Positions 1 to 9,349 of a stretch of DNA of 64,000 bases are shown here, piece by piece (position 1 is the stretch's first letter; every line of letters begins with the position of its first letter). Below the pieces are notes generated by a model. The model was not told where the DNA came from. It made no database searches and saw only the letters and a program-made list of their open reading frames with translations. This DNA comes from Marinobacterium rhizophilum DSM 18822 (lineage in GTDB: Bacteria > Pseudomonadota > Gammaproteobacteria > Pseudomonadales > Balneatricaceae), in NCBI RefSeq assembly GCF_000378045.1, contig NZ_KB899092.1, positions 129,236 to 193,235 of the forward strand, given 5' to 3'. The translations under genes were made by a program, and so were the position numbers.

Positions 1-2512
1 GCTTCGCCTTTTGTGCCTTCTTGCCTGCCTTTCTGGACAGGCGCAGCGCATTGCCAACCACGACCAGTGAGCTGCCGGACATTCCAATCGCTGCCATATA
101 CGGCGCTATAAAGCCGCCGGCGGCCAGCGGAAGGGCCAATAAATTATACAACAGTGCCCAGCCCAGGTTCTGGCGTATGACAGCGCGTGTCTTGCGTGCC
201 AGCAGAATGCCGTCCACCAGGTGACCAAGATCGCCGTTCATCAGCACCGCATCAGCGCAGGTCTTGGCCAGATCGGTGGCCGAGCCCATGGCGATGGATG
301 TCTGGGCGCCGGCCAATACCGGAATATCGTTGATGCCATCCCCCACCATGACAACATTGGCACCGCTGCGTTGCAGGCCATTGATGTGTGCCAGTTTCTG
401 ATCCGGCGACATGCCGCCATGAGCGCGTTCGATGCCGAGTGTCTGGCTCACATACTGTACGGCCGGTGAGCTGTCGCCGGACAGCAGTTCGACCGTCAGC
501 CCCAGCGATTGCAGTGAACGGATGCATTCAGCGGCCTGGGGCCTGAGCTGGTCATCCAGTCCAAACCAGGCCAGCGGGCCCTCTGTACTGCACAGCAGCA
601 ACCACTGGTTCCGGGTGTCGGGCAGGGCAGGCAAGGGCTGCTGTGGACAGAGTGCGGCGGCAAAATCTGCTGTGCCGATACGGTATCGCTGGCCATCGAC
701 ACTGCCCTCCAGGCCAAGTCCAAGGTGAGATTCCAGTGTGTCAGCAGGCCGGTCAATGTAAGCATGGAAGGCCTTGGCAATGGGGTGTTCCGAATGGGCT
801 TCCAGTGCCGCTGCCAGGCGCAGGGCCTCATCACGCTTTGAGCCCAGGCATATGACGCTATGCAGGCTCAGGTTGCCCTGTGTCAGGGTGCCGGTCTTGT
901 CAAATACGATATGTGTGGCGCGGGCAAGGCTCTCCAGTACATGGCCGCGGGTAATAAGCAGGCCCTGCTGGCGCAGCGTCCCGGTTGCGGTCGTGAGCGC
1001 GGTGGGGGTCGCGAGAGACAGCGCACAGGGACATGTCACGACCAGGACAGACAGTGTGACCCAGAAGGCATTGGCGGGGTCGATCTGCCACCAGACTAAT
1101 CCGACCAGGCTGGCGGTAAGCAGTACCGCGGCGACGAAATAACTGGAGATCCGGTCCGCCAGCCGGGCGGTGGCGGGCTTTTCGCTCTGGGCGCGGTCCA
1201 GCAGCCGGACGATTGCCGAGAGCTGCGTGTCACTGCCCACCTGGCAGATTTCCAGCTCGATGGGGTTCTCGACATTCAGCGTGCCGCCCACCACGGCGTC
1301 GCCCTCGCCATGACGAATGGGCAGATACTCACCGGTGAGCGCCGATTCATCGATGGATGAGTGGCCGCGGCGAATAACGCCGTCGGCCGGCAGGCTCTGG
1401 CCCGGCTTGACCAGCACCCGGTCGCCGACCTTGAGTTCGCTGGCGGGCACCAGCAACTCTTCGCCATCGACAAGCCGGATGGCGCTGTTGGGCAGCAGGT
1501 TGAGCAATGCATTGCCCGCGCGACCTGTACGGTGGCGCGCCTGCATTTCCAGATACCGGCCAATCAGCAGAAAAAAGGTAAACATGGTGACCGAGTCGAA
1601 ATAGACTTCGCCGCTGTTGGTCAGGGTGGCCCAGACGCTGGCGCTGTAGGCGCCCAGAACCGCGATCGACACCGGTACGTCCATGCTCAGGTGGCGGCTG
1701 CGCAGGTCGCGTAACGCTGCCTGATAGAACGGCAGCGCGGCGTAGAGCGCAACCGGTGTGGCTACGATCAGGCTGGCCCAGCGAATGAAACTGACGAATT
1801 GCGCATCCATATCCTGCAGCGCGCCGGCGTAGAGGGCGATGGCGTACATCATGACCTGCATCATGCCAACGCCCGCCACGCCAAGGCGGCCGATGGCGCG
1901 TTTCTTCTCGCGCTCGAGCAGCTGCTCTTCCTTGTCAGGATGGTAGGGGTGGCCCTGGTAGCCGATACGGTAGATCTGACCCAGCAGGCTGCTGAGGCAG
2001 GTCGTGTCCGTATCCCAGCCAAGGCGCATGCGGTGATTGCTCAGATTGACGCTTACATGCACGACCCCAGGCTGTCGCTGCAGGTGGTGTTCGAGCAGCC
2101 AGCTGCAGGCGGCGCAGGTAATGCCTTCGATGACGAGGCTTGCTTCACGCGTATTGTTTTCAAGCGTAGTGACAAAGGCCTGCTGGACGCTTGGCAGATC
2201 ATACAGCGCCAGTTCCTGTGCCAGGGTGTCTGGCAGGGCGCGCCCGGCGATATCTGCTGCGGCGGCCGTTGCCGCGCCGGCCGCTGCCGTACCGGCGCGA
2301 TGGCGGTAGTAGTCATCCAGCCCGCTGTCGACGATGGTTTGTGCCACGGCCAGGCAGCCGGGGCAGCAAAGGGCACGGGGCTGGCCATCAATCTGCAGCA
2401 CGAAGCGGGTGCCGGCAGGAATATCGAGTCCGCAGTGAAAGCAGGCCTGAGCCTGCTCTTGGGTGTTGTGCCGGGTGGCGCCGGTTTCCATTGCGCGTGC
2501 TGGGGTGGTCAT
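1..2512 (-). CDS. ccoI: Copper-translocating P-type ATPase CcoI/FixI (3' end cut by window)
   Basis: Inner-membrane P1B-type ATPase that moves copper for assembly of the cbb3 oxidase CuB centre. I place the ATG at 2512, 11 bp after the ccoH stop; 837 codons are visible and the frame is still open at base 1, so only a few C-terminal residues should be missing. Visible motifs: N-terminal Cys clusters CFHCG (about residue 23) and CCPGC (about 49), the heavy-metal domain motif GITCAACSW (130-138), the membrane CPC motif (494-496), the phosphorylation motif DKTGT (Asp538) and GDGIND (724-729). The extra N-terminal cysteines and the position after ccoG-ccoH separate it from CopA-type exporters. ccoS would be expected just outside the left edge. 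Confidence 0.95.
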   Translation of the reverse strand, partial: MTTPARAMETGATRHNTQEQAQACFHCGLDIPAGTRFVLQIDGQPRALCCPGCLAVAQTIVDSGLDDYYRHRAGTAAAGAATAAAADIAGRALPDTLAQELALYDLPSVQQAFVTTLENNTREASLVIEGITCAACSWLLEHHLQRQPGVVHVSVNLSNHRMRLGWDTDTTCLSSLLGQIYRIGYQGHPYHPDKEEQLLEREKKRAIGRLGVAGVGMMQVMMYAIALYAGALQDMDAQFVSFIRWASLIVATPVALYAALPFYQAALRDLRSRHLSMDVPVSIAVLGAYSASVWATLTNSGEVYFDSVTMFTFFLLIGRYLEMQARHRTGRAGNALLNLLPNSAIRLVDGEELLVPASELKVGDRVLVKPGQSLPADGVIRRGHSSIDESALTGEYLPIRHGEGDAVVGGTLNVENPIELEICQVGSDTQLSAIVRLLDRAQSEKPATARLADRISSYFVAAVLLTASLVGLVWWQIDPANAFWVTLSVLVVTCPCALSLATPTALTTATGTLRQQGLLITRGHVLESLARATHIVFDKTGTLTQGNLSLHSVICLGSKRDEALRLAAALEAHSEHPIAKAFHAYIDRPADTLESHLGLGLEGSVDGQRYRIGTADFAAALCPQQPLPALPDTRNQWLLLCSTEGPLAWFGLDDQLRPQAAECIRSLQSLGLTVELLSGDSSPAVQYVSQTLGIERAHGGMSPDQKLAHINGLQRSGANVVMVGDGINDIPVLAGAQTSIAMGSATDLAKTCADAVLMNGDLGHLVDGILLARKTRAVIRQNLGWALLYNLLALPLAAGGFIAPYMAAIGMSGSSLVVVGNALRLSRKAGKKAQKAK

Positions 2513-2523
2513 GTTGCCAGTTT

Positions 2524-3042
2524 TCAGCGTGCCGGTGACAGCTGAATACGCAGCGGGTCATAAGGGGGCTGGATTTCGATGCGCAGGTTCCAGCTGTTGT
2601 CCGGCGGTACCACGACCACATAATGGTTGCTGACACTCAGGGTGGCCTGCAAGCTGCCGGTGAAGCGCGTGCTGCCGGGTACGCGGCGCAGTTGCAGGTT
2701 CTGGTCGTATTTCTGGTGGATCGGGTGAATGATTTCCAGTGTCAGGCGATCCAGATCATCCGCCACCTTGCCATGCAGGGTCAGGCCGATGTCACCGGTG
2801 AGGTCGTCGAGCAGCAGGTCAGCGCTCAGGTTGAGGGCTGCGGCCTCGATGGCGGGCCTGTTGTCGATCTGCAGTCCCTTGGCGACCTTGTAGTAGTCGT
2901 CTTTGACGATCCCGTCCGCGGAGGTGATCGACAGATACAGAAAGGTGGTACCGGAGATAACCGAGGCAATTACAGGGGCCAGAATGAACCAGAGCCAGGG
3001 CTGTTTATACCAGGGCGCGATGGCCGTGTTGTCTTGCTTCAT
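2524..3042 (-). CDS. ccoH: cbb3 oxidase assembly protein CcoH/FixH
   Basis: 172-aa FixH-family protein needed for assembly or stability of the cbb3 oxidase. It has a short cytoplasmic start containing YKQPWLWF, one membrane helix (about residues 14-38), then a periplasmic beta-rich domain with the family-typical DDYYK motif near residue 48. It sits between ccoG and ccoI on the same strand, with 11 bp to ccoI, so it is almost certainly co-transcribed. The family is recognised by position and N-terminal motif; its biochemical role is not known in detail. Confidence 0.9.
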   Translation of the reverse strand: MKQDNTAIAPWYKQPWLWFILAPVIASVISGTTFLYLSITSADGIVKDDYYKVAKGLQIDNRPAIEAAALNLSADLLLDDLTGDIGLTLHGKVADDLDRLTLEIIHPIHQKYDQNLQLRRVPGSTRFTGSLQATLSVSNHYVVVVPPDNSWNLRIEIQPPYDPLRIQLSPAR

Positions 3043-3169
3043 GATGATCCTTAAACACGCTTAAGCGATGCTGGGCGAACCGGTGTTCGCCCGCGGCGCT
3101 ATTCTAACCGAAAACCCCGGGGTGCGCTGCTGCGACAAATTGCCCCGGGGTGAGGTAATGATTTGACGA

Positions 3170-4597
3170 TCAGCGCCTTGGGGCAGGCCCCAGAAAGCGG
3201 CTTTCGGCATCCAGGCTGATGGATGGGTCATCTATCGCGCTGACGTGGAACGTGATGGTGTAGTTGGCGTGCTGCAGGGCGTCGGGGTCTGCCTGCAGGC
3301 GCAGTGCAACCTCGGCCAGTTCTCCGGCGGCTATGTTGAGCTCGGCATCGGTCACCAGTTCCAGTCCGTCGAGGCCGCTGACACTGATCTTGAACCGGTG
3401 GTTCTCCTGTCCCTTGTTGGCCAGCTTGAGGGTATAGCTGTTTTCCACTTTGCCATCGGAGGTCTGGGTGAACAGCGGGCCGCGATCGCGCAGTACGTCG
3501 ACTTCAAGCGGAATGCGGGTGGCGATGGTATAGGCGAAAGCCGCCAGCATGGTAGCCAGGACCAGGGCATACCCAATGAGGCGAGGACGCAGCAGGTGGG
3601 TCGTTTTGCCTTCCAGTGCATGTTCGGTGGTGTAGCGAATCAGGCCGGGCTCGTAGCCCATGCGTTTCATGACATCGTCGCAGGCATCGATGCAGGCACC
3701 GCAGGCCACGCATTCGTACTGCAGGCCATCGCGGATATCGATGCCCACCGGGCAGACATGTACGCAGTTGCCACAATCAATGCAGTCGCCCAGGCCCTGC
3801 GCCTTGTAGTCGCTGCCTTTTTTGCGCTTGCCACGGGGTTCGCCGCGTTTTTCATCGTAGGAAATAACCAGGGTGTCCTGGTCAAACATCACGCTCTGGA
3901 AGCGGGCATAGGGGCACATGTAGATGCACACCTGTTCGCGCAGCCAGCCGGCGTTACCGTAAGTGGCCAGCAGAAAAAAGCCCAGCCACCAGGTTTCCCA
4001 GGGGCCCAGGTTCCAGCTCAGTACGTCGGGTATCAATTCGCGAATGGGGCTGAAGTAGCCGACAAAGGCAACTGCCGTGGCGGCGGCGATGAGCAGCCAG
4101 AGGACGTGCTTGATGGACTTGCGAACCGCTTTTTCCGCCGTCCAGGGCGCCTTGTCGCGTTTCATGCGCTGGTTTCGATCGCCCTCGCAGATGCGTTCGG
4201 CCCAGATGAAAAACCAGGTCCAGACAAACTGCGGACAGGCGTAGCCGCACCACAGGCGCCCCGCTACGGCGGTGACGAGAAAGAGTACGAACGCCAGTAT
4301 GATCAGCAGAAAGGACAGTAGCATGAAGTCCTGTGGCCAGAACGTCATGCCAAATACATAGAACTGCCGGTTGGGCAGGTCGAAGAGCACCGCCTGATGC
4401 CCATCCCATTGCAGCCATGAAAAGCCAAAATAGGCGGCCAGCATGATAAAACCTGAAATGATGCGCAGGTTGCGGAACAGGCCCTTGTAGAACTTGACGT
4501 AAATGTGCTCGCGCTTGGCGTACAGATCGTAGGTTTCGGCCGCTGCCTTGGCCTGGCTGCTCTTGTGGGTAACGTCTTTGACCGGAATCTGATTCAT
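3170..4597 (-). CDS. ccoG: cbb3 oxidase accessory iron-sulfur protein CcoG/FixG
   Basis: 475-aa membrane iron-sulfur protein; the family acts in cupric reduction/copper delivery during cbb3 assembly. Evidence: several membrane helices in the first half with the motif WCGYACPQ, followed by two ferredoxin-type 4Fe-4S clusters (CIDCGNCVHVCP and CVACGACIDACD), another helix, and a C-terminal Ig-like periplasmic domain (FixG_C). A longer in-frame start exists at 4735, but it lies upstream of the predicted transcription start near 4713. The ATG at 4597, giving MNQIPVKD and preceded by GAAGAG, is the better choice. It leads ccoG-ccoH-ccoI. Confidence 0.93.
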   Translation of the reverse strand: MNQIPVKDVTHKSSQAKAAAETYDLYAKREHIYVKFYKGLFRNLRIISGFIMLAAYFGFSWLQWDGHQAVLFDLPNRQFYVFGMTFWPQDFMLLSFLLIILAFVLFLVTAVAGRLWCGYACPQFVWTWFFIWAERICEGDRNQRMKRDKAPWTAEKAVRKSIKHVLWLLIAAATAVAFVGYFSPIRELIPDVLSWNLGPWETWWLGFFLLATYGNAGWLREQVCIYMCPYARFQSVMFDQDTLVISYDEKRGEPRGKRKKGSDYKAQGLGDCIDCGNCVHVCPVGIDIRDGLQYECVACGACIDACDDVMKRMGYEPGLIRYTTEHALEGKTTHLLRPRLIGYALVLATMLAAFAYTIATRIPLEVDVLRDRGPLFTQTSDGKVENSYTLKLANKGQENHRFKISVSGLDGLELVTDAELNIAAGELAEVALRLQADPDALQHANYTITFHVSAIDDPSISLDAESRFLGPAPRR

Positions 4598-4719
4598 GCC
4601 ATTACTCTTCGTTTTACGTGTTGCAAGCGTGCTACTCAGCTGGGTGTCAGCCGGTGTATCGAGAGTCTGTCCGCTGTGGCCGAACGGCGATAATGCTGGG
4701 GCCACAGCGGGCAAAGTCC

Positions 4720-4761
4720 AGTATAAGGGGCCCATAAAAAAGACGATATGATTTACATCAT
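4720..4761 (-). promoter_or_regulatory. Predicted Anr/FNR-dependent promoter of ccoG
   Basis: On the minus strand an FNR-like box ATGAT-GTAA-ATCAT (4748-4761; core TGAT-N4-ATCA perfect, the outer bases differ from TTGAT/ATCAA) is followed after exactly 22 bp by TATACT (4725-4720), a good -10. This is the geometry of a class II FNR promoter with the box centred at -41.5, and predicts a start near 4713. ccoGHIS is a known Anr/FNR target in related bacteria. The box lies inside the ccoP terminator palindrome. Inferred from sequence only. Confidence 0.5.
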
Positions 4762-4769
4762 ATCGTCTT
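4734..4769 (-). terminator. Rho-independent terminator after ccoP
   Basis: Perfect 12-bp inverted repeat: 4740-4751 pairs with 4758-4769 across a 6-nt loop. On the minus strand it is followed directly by a run of T, and it lies 21 bp after the ccoP stop. The stem is AT-rich, so its efficiency may be moderate. The middle of the palindrome doubles as an FNR-like site. Confidence 0.75.
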
Positions 4770-4789
4770 GATCACAGATCTGCAGTCTG

Positions 4790-5683
4790 TCAGTTGTGTG
4801 ACAGGCTGTAAACGTAAGCGGCAATCAGGTGGATCTTGTCATCGCTGAGAAGGTCCTTGTGTGCCGGCATCATGCCTGCACGGCCATTACGAATGGAGTG
4901 TGTCACCGCCTCGAAGCTGCCGCCATAGAGCCATACGTCGTCGGTCAGGTTCGGTGCGCCCAGGGCCTGTATGCCCTTGCCGTCCTGGCCGTGACAAGCG
5001 GTACAAAGCGCCTGGAACTGCGTTTCACCACGCTGTGCGGCATCTGGATCCACGTCGCGGCCGCTAAGGCTCAGCACGTAGCTGGCGACATCGCGTACGC
5101 CTTCTTCGCCCAGTACCGAACCCCAGGGCGGCATGCCGCCAGTGCGACCGTTGGCGATGGTCTGCTTGATGGTGGCAGGCTCGCCGCCATACAGCCAGTC
5201 GTCATCGGTGAGGTTGGGGAAGCCGTAAGCACCGGTGCCTGCTGCGCCATGGCAGAGGCTGCAGTTGTTGGCAAACATGCGCTGACCCATCTGCAGGCCA
5301 GACTTGTTTTCCTCGCTCTGCAGGTCTTCGATCGACAGCGCAGCGTATTTGGCAAATACCGGCTGATAGACTTCTTCAGCGTGCTGCAGCTCTTCGTCCC
5401 ACTGACCGTGGGATGTCCAGCCAAGCAGCCCTTTGAAGTTACCCAGGCCCGGATAGAGTGCCAGATAGACCAGTCCAAAGATGATAGTTGCTACGAATAG
5501 CTGGAACCACCAGCGCGGCAGTGGGTTGTCATACTCCTCAATGCCGTCGTATACGTGACCTACCGTTGTATCTGTGGATTCCTTGAAAGTCTCGCTTTTG
5601 CGAGTCTGGAACAGCAGCAAGGTGCAGCCAAAAATGACTGCCAGGGTAATCACCGTTACCCAAGCGCCCCAAAAAGAACTCAT
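4790..5683 (-). CDS. ccoP: Cytochrome c oxidase cbb3-type subunit III (CcoP)
   Basis: 297-aa dihaem cytochrome c subunit that passes electrons to CcoO/CcoN. It has two membrane helices (about 8-27 and 60-80) and two periplasmic c-type haem sites, CSLCH (Cys141-His145) and CTACH (Cys227-His231), each in a typical cytochrome c fold with a later NLTDD segment. Length is normal. The ATG overlaps the ccoQ stop by 4 bp, indicating translational coupling, and a terminator follows. Confidence 0.97.
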   Translation of the reverse strand: MSSFWGAWVTVITLAVIFGCTLLLFQTRKSETFKESTDTTVGHVYDGIEEYDNPLPRWWFQLFVATIIFGLVYLALYPGLGNFKGLLGWTSHGQWDEELQHAEEVYQPVFAKYAALSIEDLQSEENKSGLQMGQRMFANNCSLCHGAAGTGAYGFPNLTDDDWLYGGEPATIKQTIANGRTGGMPPWGSVLGEEGVRDVASYVLSLSGRDVDPDAAQRGETQFQALCTACHGQDGKGIQALGAPNLTDDVWLYGGSFEAVTHSIRNGRAGMMPAHKDLLSDDKIHLIAAYVYSLSHN

Positions 5684-5862
5684 TTTTCCATTCTCCCGTT
5701 ATCGGCCTTGGCATCCGAAGACTTCTCTTCGTCATCGAAGGGAAGGTTGGCGGCATCATCAAATCCCTTCTTGTTCTTGGGGTGCAGCACCCATGCGAAC
5801 AAGCCAATGAAGGTGATGAGCATGATCACCGGTATAAAAGGGCCATAGACGTCGTAGCTCAC
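5680..5862 (-). CDS. ccoQ: cbb3 oxidase subunit CcoQ
   Basis: 60-aa single-helix membrane protein. The helix covers about residues 8-26, followed by the basic HPKNKKGFDD stretch typical of CcoQ and an acidic tail. CcoQ stabilises the oxidase complex. It lies between ccoO (5 bp) and ccoP (4-bp overlap) as in other ccoNOQP operons. Confidence 0.93.
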   Translation of the reverse strand: MSYDVYGPFIPVIMLITFIGLFAWVLHPKNKKGFDDAANLPFDDEEKSSDAKADNGRMEK

Positions 5863-5867
5863 GTCAC

Positions 5868-6488
5868 TTACCGCTTGTTGCTGTATTCGGAGTGTGTTTT
5901 ACCCAGTGCCTGCAGATAGGCGACCAGCGCGTCGATCTCGTACTTTCCGCTCACCGCTTCCTGGGCGTCTGCAATCTGCTCGTCAGTGTAAGGCACGCCC
6001 AGTTTCTGCATGACTTTCAGCTTGGCGGCGGTATCGGAACCGGTGATGCGGTTCTCGAACAGCCACGGGAATGACGGCATGATCGACTGCGGGACTACAT
6101 CGCGCGGGTTGTAAAGATGCGCACGGTGCCAGTCGTCGGAGTAACGTCCGCCGACACGGTCCAGGTCAGGCCCGGTTCGCTTGGAACCCCACAGGAACGG
6201 GTGCTCCCAGACATCTTCGTTGGCAGTCGAGTAGTGGCCGTAGCGCTCTGTTTCAGCCCGGAAAGGTCGAATCATCTGCGTATGACAGACATGGCAGCCT
6301 TCGCGGATATAGATATCGCGGCCTTCATTTTCCAGTGCCGTGTAAGGGCGCATGCCCTCGATCGGCTGAGTGGTCGAGGTCGAGAAAAACAGCGGAACGA
6401 TTTCCGCCAGGCCGCCACCGCTGATCACGAGAATGATCAGCAGCACCATCAGGCCGATATTTTTTTCAATTGTTTCGTGTTTGATCAT
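5868..6488 (-). CDS. ccoO: Cytochrome c oxidase cbb3-type subunit II (CcoO)
   Basis: 206-aa monohaem cytochrome c subunit anchored by one N-terminal helix (about residues 10-35). The haem-binding motif CHVCH is at 65-69, followed by the family-typical QMIRPF segment. It relays electrons from CcoP to the catalytic subunit. The start follows the ccoN stop by 21 bp; normal length for the family. Confidence 0.97.
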   Translation of the reverse strand: MIKHETIEKNIGLMVLLIILVISGGGLAEIVPLFFSTSTTQPIEGMRPYTALENEGRDIYIREGCHVCHTQMIRPFRAETERYGHYSTANEDVWEHPFLWGSKRTGPDLDRVGGRYSDDWHRAHLYNPRDVVPQSIMPSFPWLFENRITGSDTAAKLKVMQKLGVPYTDEQIADAQEAVSGKYEIDALVAYLQALGKTHSEYSNKR

Positions 6489-6509
6489 CGCTAATAGCTC
6501 CTATCGGCC

Positions 6510-7940
6510 TCAAGCGGTCTGTGCGGCCGTGTCGGCTGCCGGCGCGCGGCTGCCTTTACGCACTGTCTGCCAAGTGTTGTAGGCCATCAGCAGCATGCCT
6601 GTCACGAAGAAGGCGCCGCCCAGCCAGCGTACGAAGTAACCCGGCTGGCTTGCGGCCAGGGCTTCCACGAAGCTGTAAGTCAGGGTGCCGTCTTCGTTGA
6701 CTGCGCGCCACATCAGACCCTGCAGGATGCCGTTAACCCACATTGCGCAGATGTAGAGTACGGTGCCGATCGTTGCCAGCCAGAAGTGCGCATTGATCAG
6801 GCCTACGGAGTACATTTGCGACTTGCCCCACAGGCGCGGAATCATGTGGTAGGTGGAGCCGATGGAGATCATGGCAACCCAGCCGAGCGCGCCGGCATGT
6901 ACGTGGCCAACGGTCCAGTCGGTGTAGTGCGACAGTGCGTTGACTGTCTTGATTGCCATCATCGGGCCTTCGAAGGTCGACATGCCGTAGAAAGACAAAG
7001 AGACGACCAGGAAGCGCAGGACCGGGTCGGTGCGCAGTTTGTGCCATGCGCCGGACAGGGTCATCATGCCGTTGATCATGCCGCCCCAGGAGGGTGCCAG
7101 CAGGATAAGGGACATGACCATGGCCACGGACTGGGTCCAGTCAGGCAGCGCTGTGTAATGCAGATGGTGGCCGCCGGCCCAGATGTAGGTCGCAATCAAT
7201 GCCCAGAAGTGGACGATCGACAGGCGGTAGGAGTAAATCGGGCGTTCGGCCTGCTTGGGTACGAAGTAGTACATCATGCCCAGGAAACCCGCGGTCAGGA
7301 AGAAACCTACCGCATTGTGGCCGTACCACCACTGCACCATGGCATCGACGGTGCCAGGATACACGGAGTAGGATTTAAACAGTGAAACCGGGATCACCAG
7401 GCTGTTGACGATATGCAGCACCGCCACAGTAATGATGAATGCCATGAAGAACCAGTTACCCACGTAGATGTGAGAGGTTTTGCGGTTCTTGACGGTGCCC
7501 AGAAAGACGATCGCGTAGCTGATCCAGACCAGTGCAATCAGAATGTCGATCGGCCACTCGAGTTCGGCGTATTCTTTGGTGGACGTCAGTCCCATGGGCA
7601 AGGTGATAATTGCCGAAACAATTACGGCCTGCCAGCCCCAAAAGGTAAATTTGGCCAGAGTGTCGGAGAATAACCGTACCTGACACGTACGCTGAACCAC
7701 ATAATAAGACGTGGCAAACAGGGCAGAACCACCGAACGCGAATATAACCGCGTTGGTGTGTAATGGACGAATGCGTCCAAAAGACAACCAGGGCGTATCA
7801 AAGTTTAGTGCGGGCCAGACCAGCTGGGCTGCAATAAAAACCCCAATGGCCATACCGACGATACCCCATACCACCGTCATGATGGCAAACTGTCGTACCA
7901 CCCTGTAGTTGTATGTCGGGTGTTCAGTTGCTGTGCTCAT
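6510..7940 (-). CDS. ccoN: Cytochrome c oxidase cbb3-type subunit I (CcoN)
   Basis: 476-aa catalytic haem-copper oxidase subunit of type C with about 12 membrane helices. Visible ligands include His61 (RPLHTN, low-spin haem), GHNAVGFF in the CuB region, the paired histidines in GGHHLHY, and [10 protein letters not shown] with both haem histidines. It reduces O2 to water at high affinity and heads the operon ccoNOQP. The upstream region (7941-8285) holds an Anr/FNR box. The C-terminal tail after the last helix is short. Confidence 0.98.
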   Translation of the reverse strand: MSTATEHPTYNYRVVRQFAIMTVVWGIVGMAIGVFIAAQLVWPALNFDTPWLSFGRIRPLHTNAVIFAFGGSALFATSYYVVQRTCQVRLFSDTLAKFTFWGWQAVIVSAIITLPMGLTSTKEYAELEWPIDILIALVWISYAIVFLGTVKNRKTSHIYVGNWFFMAFIITVAVLHIVNSLVIPVSLFKSYSVYPGTVDAMVQWWYGHNAVGFFLTAGFLGMMYYFVPKQAERPIYSYRLSIVHFWALIATYIWAGGHHLHYTALPDWTQSVAMVMSLILLAPSWGGMINGMMTLSGAWHKLRTDPVLRFLVVSLSFYGMSTFEGPMMAIKTVNALSHYTDWTVGHVHAGALGWVAMISIGSTYHMIPRLWGKSQMYSVGLINAHFWLATIGTVLYICAMWVNGILQGLMWRAVNEDGTLTYSFVEALAASQPGYFVRWLGGAFFVTGMLLMAYNTWQTVRKGSRAPAADTAAQTA

Positions 7941-8246
7941 GTCAGGCTCTCATCAACAAGCTAGTGAAAAGGAAAACGTTCCGGCGGCAATTATCTGGGA
8001 ACGCATCTTTGTTTACAATGCGAAGCCTTTGGTGAATGCGGTAGATTGTCGCACCCAGACTTCGCAGCAGATTGTACTCGATTTCGCCGCTTTGCGAACC
8101 GAAAATATTTAACGTGTTGAAAGATATTAAGATTTCTTTCGTCAAAAAATCGTATTTACGGCGATAAAAGCGTCGATTTTACGGCTTTTATGACATCCTT
8201 GGCTCTTTGGGTCAGGCCTAAAGTCGTAGTTGTCGATGCCTTATGT

Positions 8247-8260
8247 TTGATTTGGATCAA
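8247..8260. promoter_or_regulatory. Perfect Anr/FNR box between ccoN and a divergent hydrolase gene
   Basis: TTGAT-TTGG-ATCAA, an exact match to the FNR/Anr consensus TTGAT-N4-ATCAA. It lies in the 345-bp divergent gap 7941-8285, about 307 bp from the ccoN ATG and 26 bp from the hydrolase ATG. cbb3 operons are classical Anr/FNR targets, so ccoN is the likely client. However, I do not find a good -10 at class II spacing in either direction; TAAAAT on the minus strand at 8181-8176 is the best nearby candidate. The rest of the gap is AT-rich with no other feature I can support. Confidence 0.75.
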
Positions 8261-8285
8261 AATGCCAGAGCTTGGAATCTTATGT

Positions 8286-8903
8286 ATGAACGAACATTCG
8301 GCGTATTTAACTGACGGGCAGCCAGACAGAGGCCGTATTCTATTCGCGCACGGTGCCGGTGCGCCCATGGATTCTGACTTTATGCAGGCCGCGGCGCTTG
8401 GGCTTGCCGATGCCGGCTTTCAGGTGATGCGGTTTGAATTCCCCTATATGCAGGCCAGAAGGGCAGATGGTCGGCGCCGACCGCCCAATCGGATGCCGCA
8501 GTTGCTTGATTACTTTCGCGCGCGCATTGACGAGCTCGATGATGGGGTTCCGCTGTGGCTGGCGGGCAAGTCCATGGGCGGGCGGGCGGCTACCCTGTTG
8601 CTGGCCGAGGTGCCTGCGTACGTGCGTGGCGCGCTGGTCTTTGGCTATCCGTTTTATGCCGTGAAAAAGCCGCAGCAGCCACGCATCGAGCATTTGGCTC
8701 AGCTGGATTTGCCCGTGCATATATTTCAGGGTACGCGGGACGCTCTGGGGAGTCAGGCGCAGGTGGAGTCCTTTGCGCTGTCGCCCCAAGTGCGGCTTCA
8801 CTGGATGGAAGACGGGGATCATGACCTGAAGCCGCGCAAGGTGTCTGGTTTTACTCAGCAAATGCATCTGGCGACAGCATTTGGCATTGTCGCCAGGCTA
8901 TGA
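8286..8903 (+). CDS. Alpha/beta hydrolase of the KANL3/Tex30 type
   Basis: 205-aa alpha/beta hydrolase. Visible: the oxyanion-region motif FAHGAGAPMDS near the N terminus, the nucleophile elbow GKSMGGRA, and a late GDHDL holding the probable catalytic His. This matches the KANL3/Tex30-like family, whose substrates are unknown. An in-frame ATG at 8190 would give an extra hydrophobic leader, but it lies upstream of the FNR box. The ATG at 8286, preceded by GGAA, aligns with the family start. Divergent from ccoN and convergent with the next gene. Confidence 0.82.
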   Translation: MNEHSAYLTDGQPDRGRILFAHGAGAPMDSDFMQAAALGLADAGFQVMRFEFPYMQARRADGRRRPPNRMPQLLDYFRARIDELDDGVPLWLAGKSMGGRAATLLLAEVPAYVRGALVFGYPFYAVKKPQQPRIEHLAQLDLPVHIFQGTRDALGSQAQVESFALSPQVRLHWMEDGDHDLKPRKVSGFTQQMHLATAFGIVARL

Positions 8904-8926
8904 CTCCGTATAAGTACTGGCGCTGT

Positions 8927-9208
8927 TCAGTGTTCGAGCAGTGTGATTTTTTCGTCGCTGGTAAGCATGGGGTTGATCGTTGCCATGGCTTCCTGGCGTT
9001 CTCCTGAACGTGCCCAGCGCTGCCAGTCCTGAATGGTGCGGAAAGTGGCGAGCACCACGCGGTGATTGGGGTTTTGGGTGTCGTGCAGGGCTTCGCCGGA
9101 AATAAAACCGTGCGCTTGCATGGCCTTGGTGAGTGTTGCCCGGGCGGCTTTTTCATAGTGATCGGCAAGGTCGTCGGCGATATACCGTTCAATCAGGACG
9201 CGGATCAT
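8927..9208 (-). CDS. Antibiotic biosynthesis monooxygenase (ABM)-domain protein
   Basis: 93-aa dimeric alpha-beta barrel (ABM fold) protein. It begins MIRVLIERY, contains a HGFISGEALHD segment and ends with a short tail. Small single-domain members are usually of unknown substrate; some act as haem-degrading or quinol monooxygenases. The ATG at 9208 follows a clear AGGAG, so a longer in-frame start at 9319 is rejected. No operon partner is visible: it converges with the hydrolase and diverges from tusA. Confidence 0.75.
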   Translation of the reverse strand: MIRVLIERYIADDLADHYEKAARATLTKAMQAHGFISGEALHDTQNPNHRVVLATFRTIQDWQRWARSGERQEAMATINPMLTSDEKITLLEH

Positions 9209-9349
9209 GACAGTGCTCCTGTCTGGCAGTCGAAGTGTTACACCTGCCTTAAGCGTAATGACTTTCCGTCCAATCGCAATGCCTCTGTGGCTTTCTCTGT
9301 GCATCCATATTTGCGACAATGGCCGCGTTCGAGATTAACTGGTGAATAA

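Noticed and set aside
4598-4735. N-terminal extension of CcoG by 46 residues
   Set aside because: It lies upstream of the predicted transcription start and its sequence is unlike the family.
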